A stretch of DNA of 6,523 bases from Gammaproteobacteria bacterium (GTDB lineage: Bacteria; Pseudomonadota; Gammaproteobacteria; Cardiobacteriales; Wohlfahrtiimonadaceae): contig BHEQ01000114.1 in assembly GCA_003864535.1 (NCBI GenBank), positions 1 through 6,523 on the forward strand, written 5' to 3'. Both the position numbers and the translations under genes were made by a program. Numbering within the stretch: the stretch's first letter is position 1; each line of letters begins with the position of its first letter. Below are positions 1 to 6,523 of the stretch, piece after piece. The notes under the pieces were generated by a model, which saw nothing but the letters and a program-made list of their open reading frames with translations, ran no database searches and had not been told where the DNA came from.

Positions 1-1323
1 GCTATTCGTCAAGATGAAAAAACATTAGTTAAACAAAAAAATGTCGAAGCTGAAACTAATCGCCTTCAACTTGAAAAGCAAGAACAAGAAGCTATAGCAA
101 GAACCAAGCGTGAGATTGAAGTAATTCAAGCCCAAGAAGCTGCTTTAACTGAAGAGAAACGCCAAGAATATCTACAACAAACTGAGCTTGCACGTTTAAA
201 TACTGAAGAAGAGGTTGGCAAACGCACCAAAACTATGGAAATGGAGATTGAACTGATACGGATTGGGACAGAACGCCAAATTGCTATATCTCAAGAAGAG
301 GTTAATCGTGCCAAGGGTACTGAGCGCGTGCGTACTGAAAAAGAAATTGCAGAACAAGAAATGGCAAAAGATGCGGCAGTAGAAGAAGCTAAAAAAGCGG
401 TTGTCGACAAACGTGCTCAAATAGTTGAAATTGAACGCAAGATAGCTAAAGAAGAGGAAGAAACTAAAAATTTACGTGCTTTTGAAACCGCAAATCGAAA
501 CAAAATAGTGCAATTAACCGATGCCCAAGCAATTGCAGAAGCGGTCGCTGTTGAGCAAGTAACATCTGCGCGTGCGGAAAAAGAAGCCATGAGAGAACTC
601 AGCGAAAAATTACTCCTTGAAAATGATGCAAAAATGAAAATTCAAGCACGTGAGGCCGATAATTTATTAATAATTAAAACTCGTGATGCCGAAGCACAAG
701 AGCGGATGGCACTTGCAACCCAAGCACAAATATTAAAAACTGGTATGGCAGAGGTTGAGGTAGCTCAGGCTCAAGCAAGCGTAATTGAGATGACAGGAAA
801 TGCCGAAGCAAATGCGACTCTTGCAAAAGGAATGGCTGAAGCACAAGCACAAACAGCACGTTTTGAAGCAGCCCAAAAATATGATGAAAAAACGCGTGAG
901 CATGATAAATGGGTAATGCAAATTAATCTCGATAAAGAGCTTAACTTAGCAAACATTGAGGCTAACCGCCAAGTATCGCTTGAGAATGGCAAAATCTTAG
1001 GTACAGCCTTGGCTAATGCTGAAATCAAGCTATTTGGCGGTGATGGTATGCGTGAAATTCGCACCGCGATTATGGGAGCTGCAAGTGTTGATGCTAAATT
1101 TGCCAATAGTAAAGTGCTTAATCCATTAGTGAAAGATTATGTTGATGGTGAGCGCGATATGATTGGTGATCTTAAAGATGTGTTACAAAACAGCAAGCTA
1201 AACACAGGTGATCTAAATAATCTATCTAGTGCAAACCTTATGAATAAACTTGCAAATGCCAATCCTGCGCAACTAGGAATATTAAAAGGCGCTTTAGGCT
1301 TGACGGACAATAAAGAACTTTAA
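1..1323 (+). CDS. Flotillin/SPFH-family membrane scaffold protein, C-terminal part (5' end outside window)
   Basis: The frame is open from base 1 to a TAA at 1321-1323, giving 440 visible residues. The ATG at 235 is an internal methionine, not the start. Flotillins are membrane-associated scaffolds with an N-terminal SPFH domain and a long C-terminal coiled coil that oligomerises. Seen here: nearly 300 residues rich in Glu, Ala, Lys, Gln and Arg with almost no Pro or Gly (for example VEAETNRLQLEKQEQEA near the start), then EA/QA-rich repeats (GMAEVEVAQAQASV, GNAEANATLAKGMAEAQAQ). After these comes the less charged C-terminal segment LGTALANAEIKLFGGDG at about 994-1047, typical of the flotillins paired with DUF3686 ATPases, and a short helical tail ending LGILKGALGLTDNKEL. 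The SPFH domain and any transmembrane segment must lie upstream, so the family call rests on the coiled coil, the C-terminal motif and the neighbour. An unrelated coiled-coil protein is possible but less likely. One base separates it from the next gene. Confidence 0.85.
   Translation, partial: AIRQDEKTLVKQKNVEAETNRLQLEKQEQEAIARTKREIEVIQAQEAALTEEKRQEYLQQTELARLNTEEEVGKRTKTMEMEIELIRIGTERQIAISQEEVNRAKGTERVRTEKEIAEQEMAKDAAVEEAKKAVVDKRAQIVEIERKIAKEEEETKNLRAFETANRNKIVQLTDAQAIAEAVAVEQVTSARAEKEAMRELSEKLLLENDAKMKIQAREADNLLIIKTRDAEAQERMALATQAQILKTGMAEVEVAQAQASVIEMTGNAEANATLAKGMAEAQAQTARFEAAQKYDEKTREHDKWVMQINLDKELNLANIEANRQVSLENGKILGTALANAEIKLFGGDGMREIRTAIMGAASVDAKFANSKVLNPLVKDYVDGERDMIGDLKDVLQNSKLNTGDLNNLSSANLMNKLANANPAQLGILKGALGLTDNKEL
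1311..1317 (+). promoter_or_regulatory. Weak purine-rich ribosome binding site of the ATPase gene
   Basis: TAAAGAA lies inside the last codons of the flotillin gene, with its G nine bases upstream of the ATG at 1325. It is a poor match to the consensus AGGAGG. With the flotillin stop at 1321-1323 and only one base before the ATG, initiation probably relies partly on ribosomes terminating on the upstream gene. In the ATPase frame there are stops at 1274, 1283, 1295 and 1301 and no ATG, GTG or TTG between the last of these and 1325, which fixes the start at 1325. Confidence 0.4.
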
Positions 1324-1324
1324 A

Positions 1325-4300
1325 ATGACCAATAAAATAAATCAAGATCAAAACCTGCACGAAATGCAATCTTTAGCGCAAAGCGGTAATTATGATATTT
1401 TAAAGCAACGCTTAAATGAGCAAGGTAAAGCACTCCAAAGTCTTAACCATGCTTTTAATGAAAAGCGTAAAAATGCTTTTGGTAAGAGTGAAAATGCGCT
1501 AATTGGCAAGGTAATGGTTCATACAGAAAACCATTGTGCACCTGTTGATATGGCGCAAGTTAATGATCTTATTTTATTTGGCTATAACGTATTTATGGGT
1601 TTAAAGAAAACTCCAGCTATTGGCGATGTTTTGGCGTTATATCAATTAACTAGCATCAAAGAAATAGATGAAAATAAGCATGAGACCGAAAATTTTAAAA
1701 TAGAACTCGTTCCTTATGCAAATACTTTTTTAGATCATCCAAAGTTTATCCAATCTTTCAACGAGCTTCACGCGTATTATAAAGATGCGCGTTTAGTGCA
1801 GATTAAACGGCGCGAACAGTGGCTATTTATTTCTTTTCAAATTGGAAATTTGTATACAGATCGTAAGGTATTTCGTTTTGAGATTATCGCAAATGGAGCG
1901 GTTCAATATGTAGATGATCAAGGTCATAATGATTTAATTGAGCAAAATCAAACTGATATAGAATGGATTGAGACAACGCGTAAAGATCATATTACGGGAA
2001 AATATAGCCATATAAATATTCTTGATCGCCTTTTTGTGGAATGTATTGGCGGTGATTTGACTATTAAAATTGAGAATAATACTCAAGATGGCCTTGGGAT
2101 TTACCAAGAAAATGTAGATGATCCGCATCAAGGACTTGCTGATGCTAGTATCTATTATGCGCAAATAGCTGAATTTATTTTATTAAAAATACGTCCTAAT
2201 CGTGAAAAAACATATCGTTATCTGCTGTTTAATCATTTAACGGAAAAAGTAATTCGCATTGATTCCATAGGTCAAAGCTGTAAAGCATTGCCTGAAGATC
2301 ATGGAATTATTTTCCCAAATGGTTATGCGCTCACGAGTGGCGAGGTTAAAATTTTTGATGAAAATTGGCATGATATGCGCTATAGCCAACGTATTGTCTC
2401 CCCTAATGGCGAGGATGTTTTATTTATATTTTTTGATCAAGCCACGGGTGCTTATTTATTATATTCATATAGTTTAATTGAAAAAACAGTAGCGACACCG
2501 ATTCATAATAATGGCTATAGTTTGAAAAATTCTGGCAGAATATTAATGTTTCGCCAATCTGAGAATAAGGAATCTGCAAAAGTTCATACCTTGCGCATTT
2601 GGCAAACTCCCTATTTAAGTGCTGATATCTATGCTAAACGCTCCCAAGATAATATTCAAAGTTTTTATAAAAATATTGGTAATGCAGATTTAGTTCGCGG
2701 TATTTCAGAAATAAATACAATTGCAACCTACACACAAAGCAATGAAGTTAACCGATCTTTATTTGATACTTTAATCAACTATTCTACCCGCACTTTAGAT
2801 CAATATTATTGGATAAAAGATACTGAACTTAACGGTATAAATACTCTAATCTCATCAATTATCGCCACCACAAGTAATATTATTGGCGAATTTATTAAGG
2901 TTCAGTCTTTAAAAGCAAGCGCATATCAACGCTTAAATGAACAAGCACAACAGCAACAAGAATTAATCCGTAAAGTAGGCGCAGCACCTGCTAATGAGGC
3001 GACTGGATTAATTAATTTATTAAGTGAATTAAAATCCGCTTTAGGGCATTTAATCTCATTAAAAACAGAGCGTTATATTGATTTAAATCAAATAGATCAA
3101 CTCGAGAATAATCTAAATCTTGCCAGCAACTCATTAAACACGGGCTTAATTGAATTATTACAAAATGAGAGTGCCTATGCGCCTTATATTGAGCGCATTG
3201 AAATTATTTCTAATGCTACCCAAGATTTAGATAAAAGTTCTGATTTAGGTAAAACGGAGCAAGATGCTAATGCCATCCGTGATGATTTAATGCTGGTTAA
3301 TGAAACAGTGGCAGCGATTGAAACTGATGATCCAACTCAAATTACGCGCATCTTAGATTTTACGGCAAACGTAATGGCGCGTTTAAATGCAGCGATGGCG
3401 AGTTTAAAAAATCGTCAAGGTAATATTCGCACGAGTGAGGCACAAGCTGAGTTTGCGGCGCGTTTTAAGTTGCTTTCTCAAGCATTAACAACTTCATTAA
3501 GCGACATTCAAACACCTGAAGATTGTGATACGCAACAAGCACGCCTTTTAGGCATGATTGAGCAATTAGAAAGTCGTTTTGTCCAGTTTGATCAATTTCT
3601 TATTGAAATTTATAGCAAGCGTGATGAAATTTCTGCAACCTTTGAAAGTTATAAGCAAACGCAAATTAGCACACAGCAAAAACGTGTTGAAAATATTAGT
3701 AATGCTGCTGAAGTTTCTTTTAAAAGTATTAGTAATCGTGTCCAAAAATTTAATACCTTAGATGATCTTAATCGCTACTTTGCTAGTGATGCTATGGTTT
3801 TAAAAGTTAAACAATTAGCAGATCAAATTCGTAAGCTAAATGATTCAGTACGTGCCGATGGGCTTGAATCTAAACTTAAGATGCTTCAAGATCAATCTTT
3901 ACGTTCCTTACGCGATAATCAAGATATTTTTGAAGATGCGGGCAGCGTAATTAAATTAGGTCGCCATCGCTTTTCTGTAAATTTACAAAATTTAGATTTA
4001 ACTCTAGTCAAACATAAGGGCAAAAGTTCTTTTTATCTAACAGGAACAGAGTTTTATCAAGAGATTAATGATGAAGATTTTCTGGCATTAGAGCAATATG
4101 CGAATTTAGATGTTGCCTCTGAAAGTAATGATATTTATCGGGCTGAGTTTCTGGCATATAGCGTGCTTAAAAACGCCAATACTATTGATATTCATGATAA
4201 TGATCTAAAAACATACTCTCTTAATGAGCTGTATGCACTATTAAGTTTGCCTGAAAATGAACAACAAACGCAGTGTTTGAAAATTGTTCAAGAATTTGCC

Positions 4301-6523
4301 GCAGCTAAGTATCGTGAGGGTTATATTAAAGGTGTGCATGATGCGGACTGCGTTAAAATACTCTTACAAATCTTACCGTTATATCAACAAGCTGGTTTAT
4401 TACGCTTTAGCCAATTAGCGCGAATGCGAGCACTCATTTTTCTAAATGAATTAACCGCTGAGCAAAAACTTATTTTTAGCGAAAAAAGTAAAGATGCTTT
4501 ATTACTCCAATCCTCACTTGGTTCAAATAAATTATTTGAAGAGTTAAAACAAAAACTTAAAGAACAAATAATAGTAAATAATAAGTTAAGTCTAAAAAAA
4601 TCTGATCATGGTCATGATTATGATTATGATGATATTAATGGGGTTTCTAGTGAACTTTCAAAGGATATTTCAAAAAGCATTTCAAATAATATTTCAGATG
4701 ATATTTCAGAAAACTCTTCCTTAATATTTGATCAAATGGCGCAATATTTGATTTATATATTAGGCTCAGCTCAAACTGATATTTTAATCTCAAGAGAAGC
4801 CCATGAACTTGCTGATCAATATTTAAGTTATCGGCAAACCTTAGGTTTAAAACAAGATGCACACGCAGATAATACCCAAGTAGATACACAAGTAGATACC
4901 AATGCAGATACTCAGGCAGATACTCTGGCTGGAACTTTATTAGAAAAATTTGAGTCGCATAAAGTATGGTTAAGCGCATATTGCAAGTTGCATAAGCATA
5001 GTTTAGATATGATTGATGAGGCGGCAGGATTAGTCGTGTTATCTGCAATAAAATTTAAAATAGCTGATTTTTCATTAAATTATGCGGTAAGTGACCTGCT
5101 CGGTCAACATCATTTGATTGATAATAATATGCTTAATGGAAGTTTGGATAATTTTTTACTGCGAGCTCTAAAACATGAGCTAATTACTTATCCTAATTAT
5201 CATAAGTTTCTAGAAAAGCGCACCGAGTTGATTAATCATGCGCGTAAAGTCTTTAATTTGGATGATTTTAAAGCGCGTCCTTTAAGCTCTTTTGTGCGCA
5301 ATAAGTTAATCTCAGAAAGTTATCTTAAATTAATAGGGGATAACTTTGCCAAGCAAATGGGCGCATTAGGGCATGATAAACGCACTGATTTAATGGGAAT
5401 GCTCTTATTAATTTCACCACCAGGTTATGGTAAAACAACCTTGATTGAATACATTGCCAGTAAAATGGGGCTGGTTTTCATGAAGATAAATTGTCCATCT
5501 TTAGGGCATGATGTCGTATCTTTAGATCCTAAAGATGCACCAAACTCAACTGCGGCACGTGAAATTGAGAAGCTGAATTTAGGCTTAGAAATGGGGAGTA
5601 ATGTCTTACTCTATCTAGATGATATCCAACATACTCACCCAGAATTCTTGCAAAAATTTATATCGCTATGTGATGGCACAAGACGTATTGAAGGAGTATT
5701 TGAAGGCAAGCCTAAAACATACGATATGCGCGGCAAAAAATTTGCAGTTGTTATGGCTGGTAACCCTTATACCGAGTCAGGCGAAGCTTTTAAAATCCCT
5801 GATATGCTGGCTAATCGTGCCGATATTTATAATTTAGGTGATATGTTATCTGATCAAAAAGATGCCTTTGAATTATCCTATATTGAAAATGCACTTACCT
5901 CAAATTCAGTCCTTGCACCGCTAGCAACGCGCAATTTAAGCGATCTTTATAAAATGGTAGCAATGGCAAAGGGGGCTGCTCTCAATCATCATGAATTGGA
6001 ATATGCCTATTCTGCGCTTGAAGTTCAAGAAATTGTCTTAATTTTGCAAAAACTTTTAAAAGTGCAAAACGTGCTTTTAAAAGTAAATCAACAATATATT
6101 GCCTCCGCAGCGATGGCGGATCGTTATCGTGTTGAGCCTCCATTTAAATTACAAGGCTCTTACCGTAATATGAATAAATTAACGGAAAAAATTGCCTCAG
6201 CTTTGTCTGATGCTGAGCTTGAAACTTTAATCACGGATCATTATCAAGGTGAGGCACAAACTTTAACTATTGGCTCAGAAGAGAATTTATTAAAATTAAA
6301 CGAGCTCCGCGGTCTTTTAGATGAGACATCAAAAATGCGCTGGAATGAGATTAAATCGCGCTTTGCACGTCATTTAGAAACAGGTGGAGATGAAGACCCT
6401 CAAGTAAAAATGGTAAGTCAGCTTAGTAATATTAATCAAGGGATTAATCTGTTAGGCACGGTGCTTGATCAAGGTATAATCCAAAAAGATTCCAATAAAA
6501 TCCAAATTGAGACTGAGCTTAAA
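1325..6523 (+). CDS. Giant DUF3686-family AAA+ ATPase ('DNA repair ATPase' in automatic annotation), 3' end outside window
   Basis: The frame is open from ATG 1325 to the window end: 1733 codons, no stop, no frameshift. Members of this family are about this long, so little should be missing. Layout by residue: about 20-460 is beta-rich and carries family-like segments (TENHCAPVD 67-75, LFGYNVFMGLKK 84-95, GGDLTIKIENNT 242-253, LPEDHGIIFPNGY 322-334, SPNGEDVLF 359-367). About 460-870 is mostly helical with coiled-coil character. A small beta segment follows at 875-910 (LGRHRFSVN, FYLTGTEF), then helices including EFAAAKYREGYIKGVHD (990-1006). A low-complexity linker spans 1093-1205. The C-terminal AAA+ module has Walker A 1364-1372, Walker B 1427-1435, sensor-1-like N1480, and R1498, R1536 and R1614 as candidate arginine-finger or sensor-2 residues. 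No signal peptide or membrane segment is evident, so it is probably cytosolic and acts at the membrane through the flotillin. The cellular role is unknown. The 'DNA repair' name is inherited and no nuclease, helicase or DNA-binding motif is recognisable. Confidence 0.9.
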   Translation, partial: MTNKINQDQNLHEMQSLAQSGNYDILKQRLNEQGKALQSLNHAFNEKRKNAFGKSENALIGKVMVHTENHCAPVDMAQVNDLILFGYNVFMGLKKTPAIGDVLALYQLTSIKEIDENKHETENFKIELVPYANTFLDHPKFIQSFNELHAYYKDARLVQIKRREQWLFISFQIGNLYTDRKVFRFEIIANGAVQYVDDQGHNDLIEQNQTDIEWIETTRKDHITGKYSHINILDRLFVECIGGDLTIKIENNTQDGLGIYQENVDDPHQGLADASIYYAQIAEFILLKIRPNREKTYRYLLFNHLTEKVIRIDSIGQSCKALPEDHGIIFPNGYALTSGEVKIFDENWHDMRYSQRIVSPNGEDVLFIFFDQATGAYLLYSYSLIEKTVATPIHNNGYSLKNSGRILMFRQSENKESAKVHTLRIWQTPYLSADIYAKRSQDNIQSFYKNIGNADLVRGISEINTIATYTQSNEVNRSLFDTLINYSTRTLDQYYWIKDTELNGINTLISSIIATTSNIIGEFIKVQSLKASAYQRLNEQAQQQQELIRKVGAAPANEATGLINLLSELKSALGHLISLKTERYIDLNQIDQLENNLNLASNSLNTGLIELLQNESAYAPYIERIEIISNATQDLDKSSDLGKTEQDANAIRDDLMLVNETVAAIETDDPTQITRILDFTANVMARLNAAMASLKNRQGNIRTSEAQAEFAARFKLLSQALTTSLSDIQTPEDCDTQQARLLGMIEQLESRFVQFDQFLIEIYSKRDEISATFESYKQTQISTQQKRVENISNAAEVSFKSISNRVQKFNTLDDLNRYFASDAMVLKVKQLADQIRKLNDSVRADGLESKLKMLQDQSLRSLRDNQDIFEDAGSVIKLGRHRFSVNLQNLDLTLVKHKGKSSFYLTGTEFYQEINDEDFLALEQYANLDVASESNDIYRAEFLAYSVLKNANTIDIHDNDLKTYSLNELYALLSLPENEQQTQCLKIVQEFAAAKYREGYIKGVHDADCVKILLQILPLYQQAGLLRFSQLARMRALIFLNELTAEQKLIFSEKSKDALLLQSSLGSNKLFEELKQKLKEQIIVNNKLSLKKSDHGHDYDYDDINGVSSELSKDISKSISNNISDDISENSSLIFDQMAQYLIYILGSAQTDILISREAHELADQYLSYRQTLGLKQDAHADNTQVDTQVDTNADTQADTLAGTLLEKFESHKVWLSAYCKLHKHSLDMIDEAAGLVVLSAIKFKIADFSLNYAVSDLLGQHHLIDNNMLNGSLDNFLLRALKHELITYPNYHKFLEKRTELINHARKVFNLDDFKARPLSSFVRNKLISESYLKLIGDNFAKQMGALGHDKRTDLMGMLLLISPPGYGKTTLIEYIASKMGLVFMKINCPSLGHDVVSLDPKDAPNSTAAREIEKLNLGLEMGSNVLLYLDDIQHTHPEFLQKFISLCDGTRRIEGVFEGKPKTYDMRGKKFAVVMAGNPYTESGEAFKIPDMLANRADIYNLGDMLSDQKDAFELSYIENALTSNSVLAPLATRNLSDLYKMVAMAKGAALNHHELEYAYSALEVQEIVLILQKLLKVQNVLLKVNQQYIASAAMADRYRVEPPFKLQGSYRNMNKLTEKIASALSDAELETLITDHYQGEAQTLTIGSEENLLKLNELRGLLDETSKMRWNEIKSRFARHLETGGDEDPQVKMVSQLSNINQGINLLGTVLDQGIIQKDSNKIQIETELK
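1796..2557 (+). other. Beta-rich N-terminal region of the ATPase, possible propeller-like blades (residues about 158-411)
   Basis: At least three stretches share a pattern of hydrophobic strand, turn, aromatic strand, turn, strand: WLFISFQIG...KVFRFEIIANGAVQYVDDQG (166-200), FILLKIRPNREKTYRYLLFN with KVIRIDSIG (284-316), and EDVLFIFFDQATGAYLLYSY with GYSLKNSGRILMFR (363-410). This spacing of short beta strands resembles beta-propeller blades. No exact blade signature was identified, so the fold is an inference. It falls within the region that defines the DUF3686 family and is a likely binding platform rather than a catalytic part. Confidence 0.4.
2702..3934 (+). other. Helical/coiled-coil middle region of the ATPase (residues about 460-870)
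   Basis: This segment is rich in Leu, Gln, Glu, Lys, Asn and Ala, with few Gly or Pro and recurrent heptad-like hydrophobic spacing. Examples are the Gln-rich LNEQAQQQQELIRK around 539-552, LINLLSELKSALGHLISLKTE and LLGMIEQLESRFVQFDQFL. It reads as a series of long helices joining the beta-rich N-terminus to the C-terminal half. Such a rod could pair with the coiled coil of the flotillin encoded immediately upstream. That pairing is a hypothesis; the helical composition is directly visible. Confidence 0.55.
4601..4633 (+). repeat. Low-complexity His/Asp/Tyr tract in the linker (residues 1093-1103)
   Basis: The codons for SDHGHDYDYDD contain a degenerate 6-bp repetition (ATGATT/ATGATG units). 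It opens the low-complexity linker and lies just before the first 12-bp tandem repeat. It is acidic and presumably disordered. A metal-binding role for the His/Asp run cannot be excluded, but nothing else supports one. Confidence 0.5.
4658..4717 (+). repeat. In-frame 12-bp tandem repeat encoding S-x-x-I tetrapeptides
   Basis: Four consecutive 12-bp units each start TCA and end ATT (bases 4658-4705), encoding SKDI, SKSI, SNNI and SDDI. A degenerate fifth unit follows (SENS, to 4717). The unit length is a multiple of three, so gain or loss of copies keeps the frame. The units differ mainly in their middle two codons, so they have diverged since duplication. The tract sits between the helical region and the AAA+ module (residues 1112-1131), where length changes would be tolerated. 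Confidence 0.8.
4880..4939 (+). repeat. Second in-frame 12-bp tandem repeat encoding (V/A)-D-T-x tetrapeptides
   Basis: Five 12-bp units encode VDTQ, VDTN, ADTQ, ADTL and the degenerate AGTL (residues 1186-1205). The core is G(T/C)AGATAC followed by a variable last codon, and the first copies (GTAGATACACAA, GTAGATACCAAT) are the most alike. A partial unit (ADNTQ) precedes them. The sequence is unrelated to the S-x-x-I repeat about 160 bases upstream but has the same period. It is acidic and Thr-rich, probably disordered. Confidence 0.8.
5390..6181 (+). other. C-terminal AAA+ ATPase module, MoxR-like features (residues about 1356-1619)
   Basis: Walker A is SPPGYGKTT at 5414-5440, with K1370 and T1371 for nucleotide and Mg binding. 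The first Gly of the usual GPPGxGKT is Ser. Walker B is VLLYLDDIQ at 5603-5629, with Asp (D1433) where most AAA+ proteins have the catalytic Glu. A strand then leads to FAVVMAGNPYTESG with sensor-1-like N1480. The following IPDMLANRAD (1491-1500) parallels the LPEAxLDRF element of MoxR ATPases, and R1498 is a candidate arginine finger. LATRNLSDLY (R1536) and QGSYRNMNKL (R1614) are candidate sensor-2 or lid elements. The module should hydrolyse ATP and act as a ring oligomer. MoxR-clade membership is inferred from the GNP...IPDMLANR pattern. A vWA partner, usual for MoxR proteins, is not seen in the window. Confidence 0.8.

Noticed and set aside
235..237. ATG as a possible start of the flotillin-type gene
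   Set aside because: The same frame is open back to base 1 with continuous coiled-coil sequence of the same character, so this Met is internal.
771..1106. A 111-codon open frame on the minus strand
   Set aside because: It is antisense to the Ala/Glu-rich flotillin coding region, where GCN and GAN codons leave few antisense stops. The product is compositionally an artefact.
1379..1387. CAAAGCGGT, resembling a Pasteurellaceae DNA-uptake signal
   Set aside because: It is a single imperfect match inside a coding region. No full AAGTGCGGT or ACAAGCGGT copy was seen in the window, so chance explains it.
3579..3761. A 60-codon open frame on the plus strand
   Set aside because: It is a +1-shifted shadow inside the ATPase gene with a Lys/Leu-rich product and no ribosome site, while the main frame is intact through it.
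4647..5048. A 133-codon open frame on the minus strand
   Set aside because: It lies wholly inside the ATPase gene and spans the two 12-bp tandem repeats, whose period keeps antisense frames open. Its product is a repetitive Leu/Tyr/Lys peptide with no recognisable domain and the frame has no independent support.
1..6523. CRISPR arrays, tRNA or rRNA genes, insertion sequences or terminators
   Set aside because: The window is almost wholly covered by two long coding frames with one intergenic base. No spaced direct repeats, terminal inverted repeats or hairpin plus T-run outside coding sequence were seen.

Overview
The window holds two genes on the + strand, both cut by the window edges and separated by a single base, with no gene-free stretch. 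The sequence is visibly AT-rich. Leu is mostly TTA, Gln mostly CAA, and A/T-ending codons dominate, in the same style in both genes, so nothing suggests that one was acquired separately. Gene content and codon style fit an AT-rich proteobacterium, most likely a gammaproteobacterium. No marker gene allows a finer placement.

Bases 1-1323 encode the C-terminal 440 residues of a flotillin/SPFH-family membrane scaffold protein. The SPFH (band 7) domain and any membrane anchor lie upstream of the window. What is visible is a very long Glu/Ala/Lys/Gln-rich helical coiled coil, followed by the flotillin-type C-terminal segment (LGTALANAEIKLFGGDG) and a short helical tail.

Bases 1325-6523 encode at least 1733 residues of a giant ATPase of the DUF3686 family, usually labelled 'DNA repair ATPase' in automatic annotation. 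The reading frame is open from its start codon to the end of the window. It has a beta-rich N-terminal third, a long helical/coiled-coil middle, a low-complexity linker with two separate 12-bp tandem repeats, and a C-terminal AAA+ module with Walker A (SPPGYGKTT), Walker B (VLLYLDDIQ), a sensor-1-like AGNPYTESG, and a conserved QGSYRNMNKL segment. The stop codon is beyond the window.

The 1-nt spacing points to one transcript and translational coupling, so the two proteins probably work together. From family knowledge, this flotillin/DUF3686 pair often sits in larger membrane-stress operons with PspA/IM30-like, DUF2491, DUF350 and ion-channel genes (an extended yjfIJKL-type locus). The flanking genes are not visible here, so that context is inferred. 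A plausible model is an SPFH scaffold at the membrane that recruits or is remodelled by a MoxR-like AAA+ machine. The 'DNA repair' label has no support in the sequence itself.
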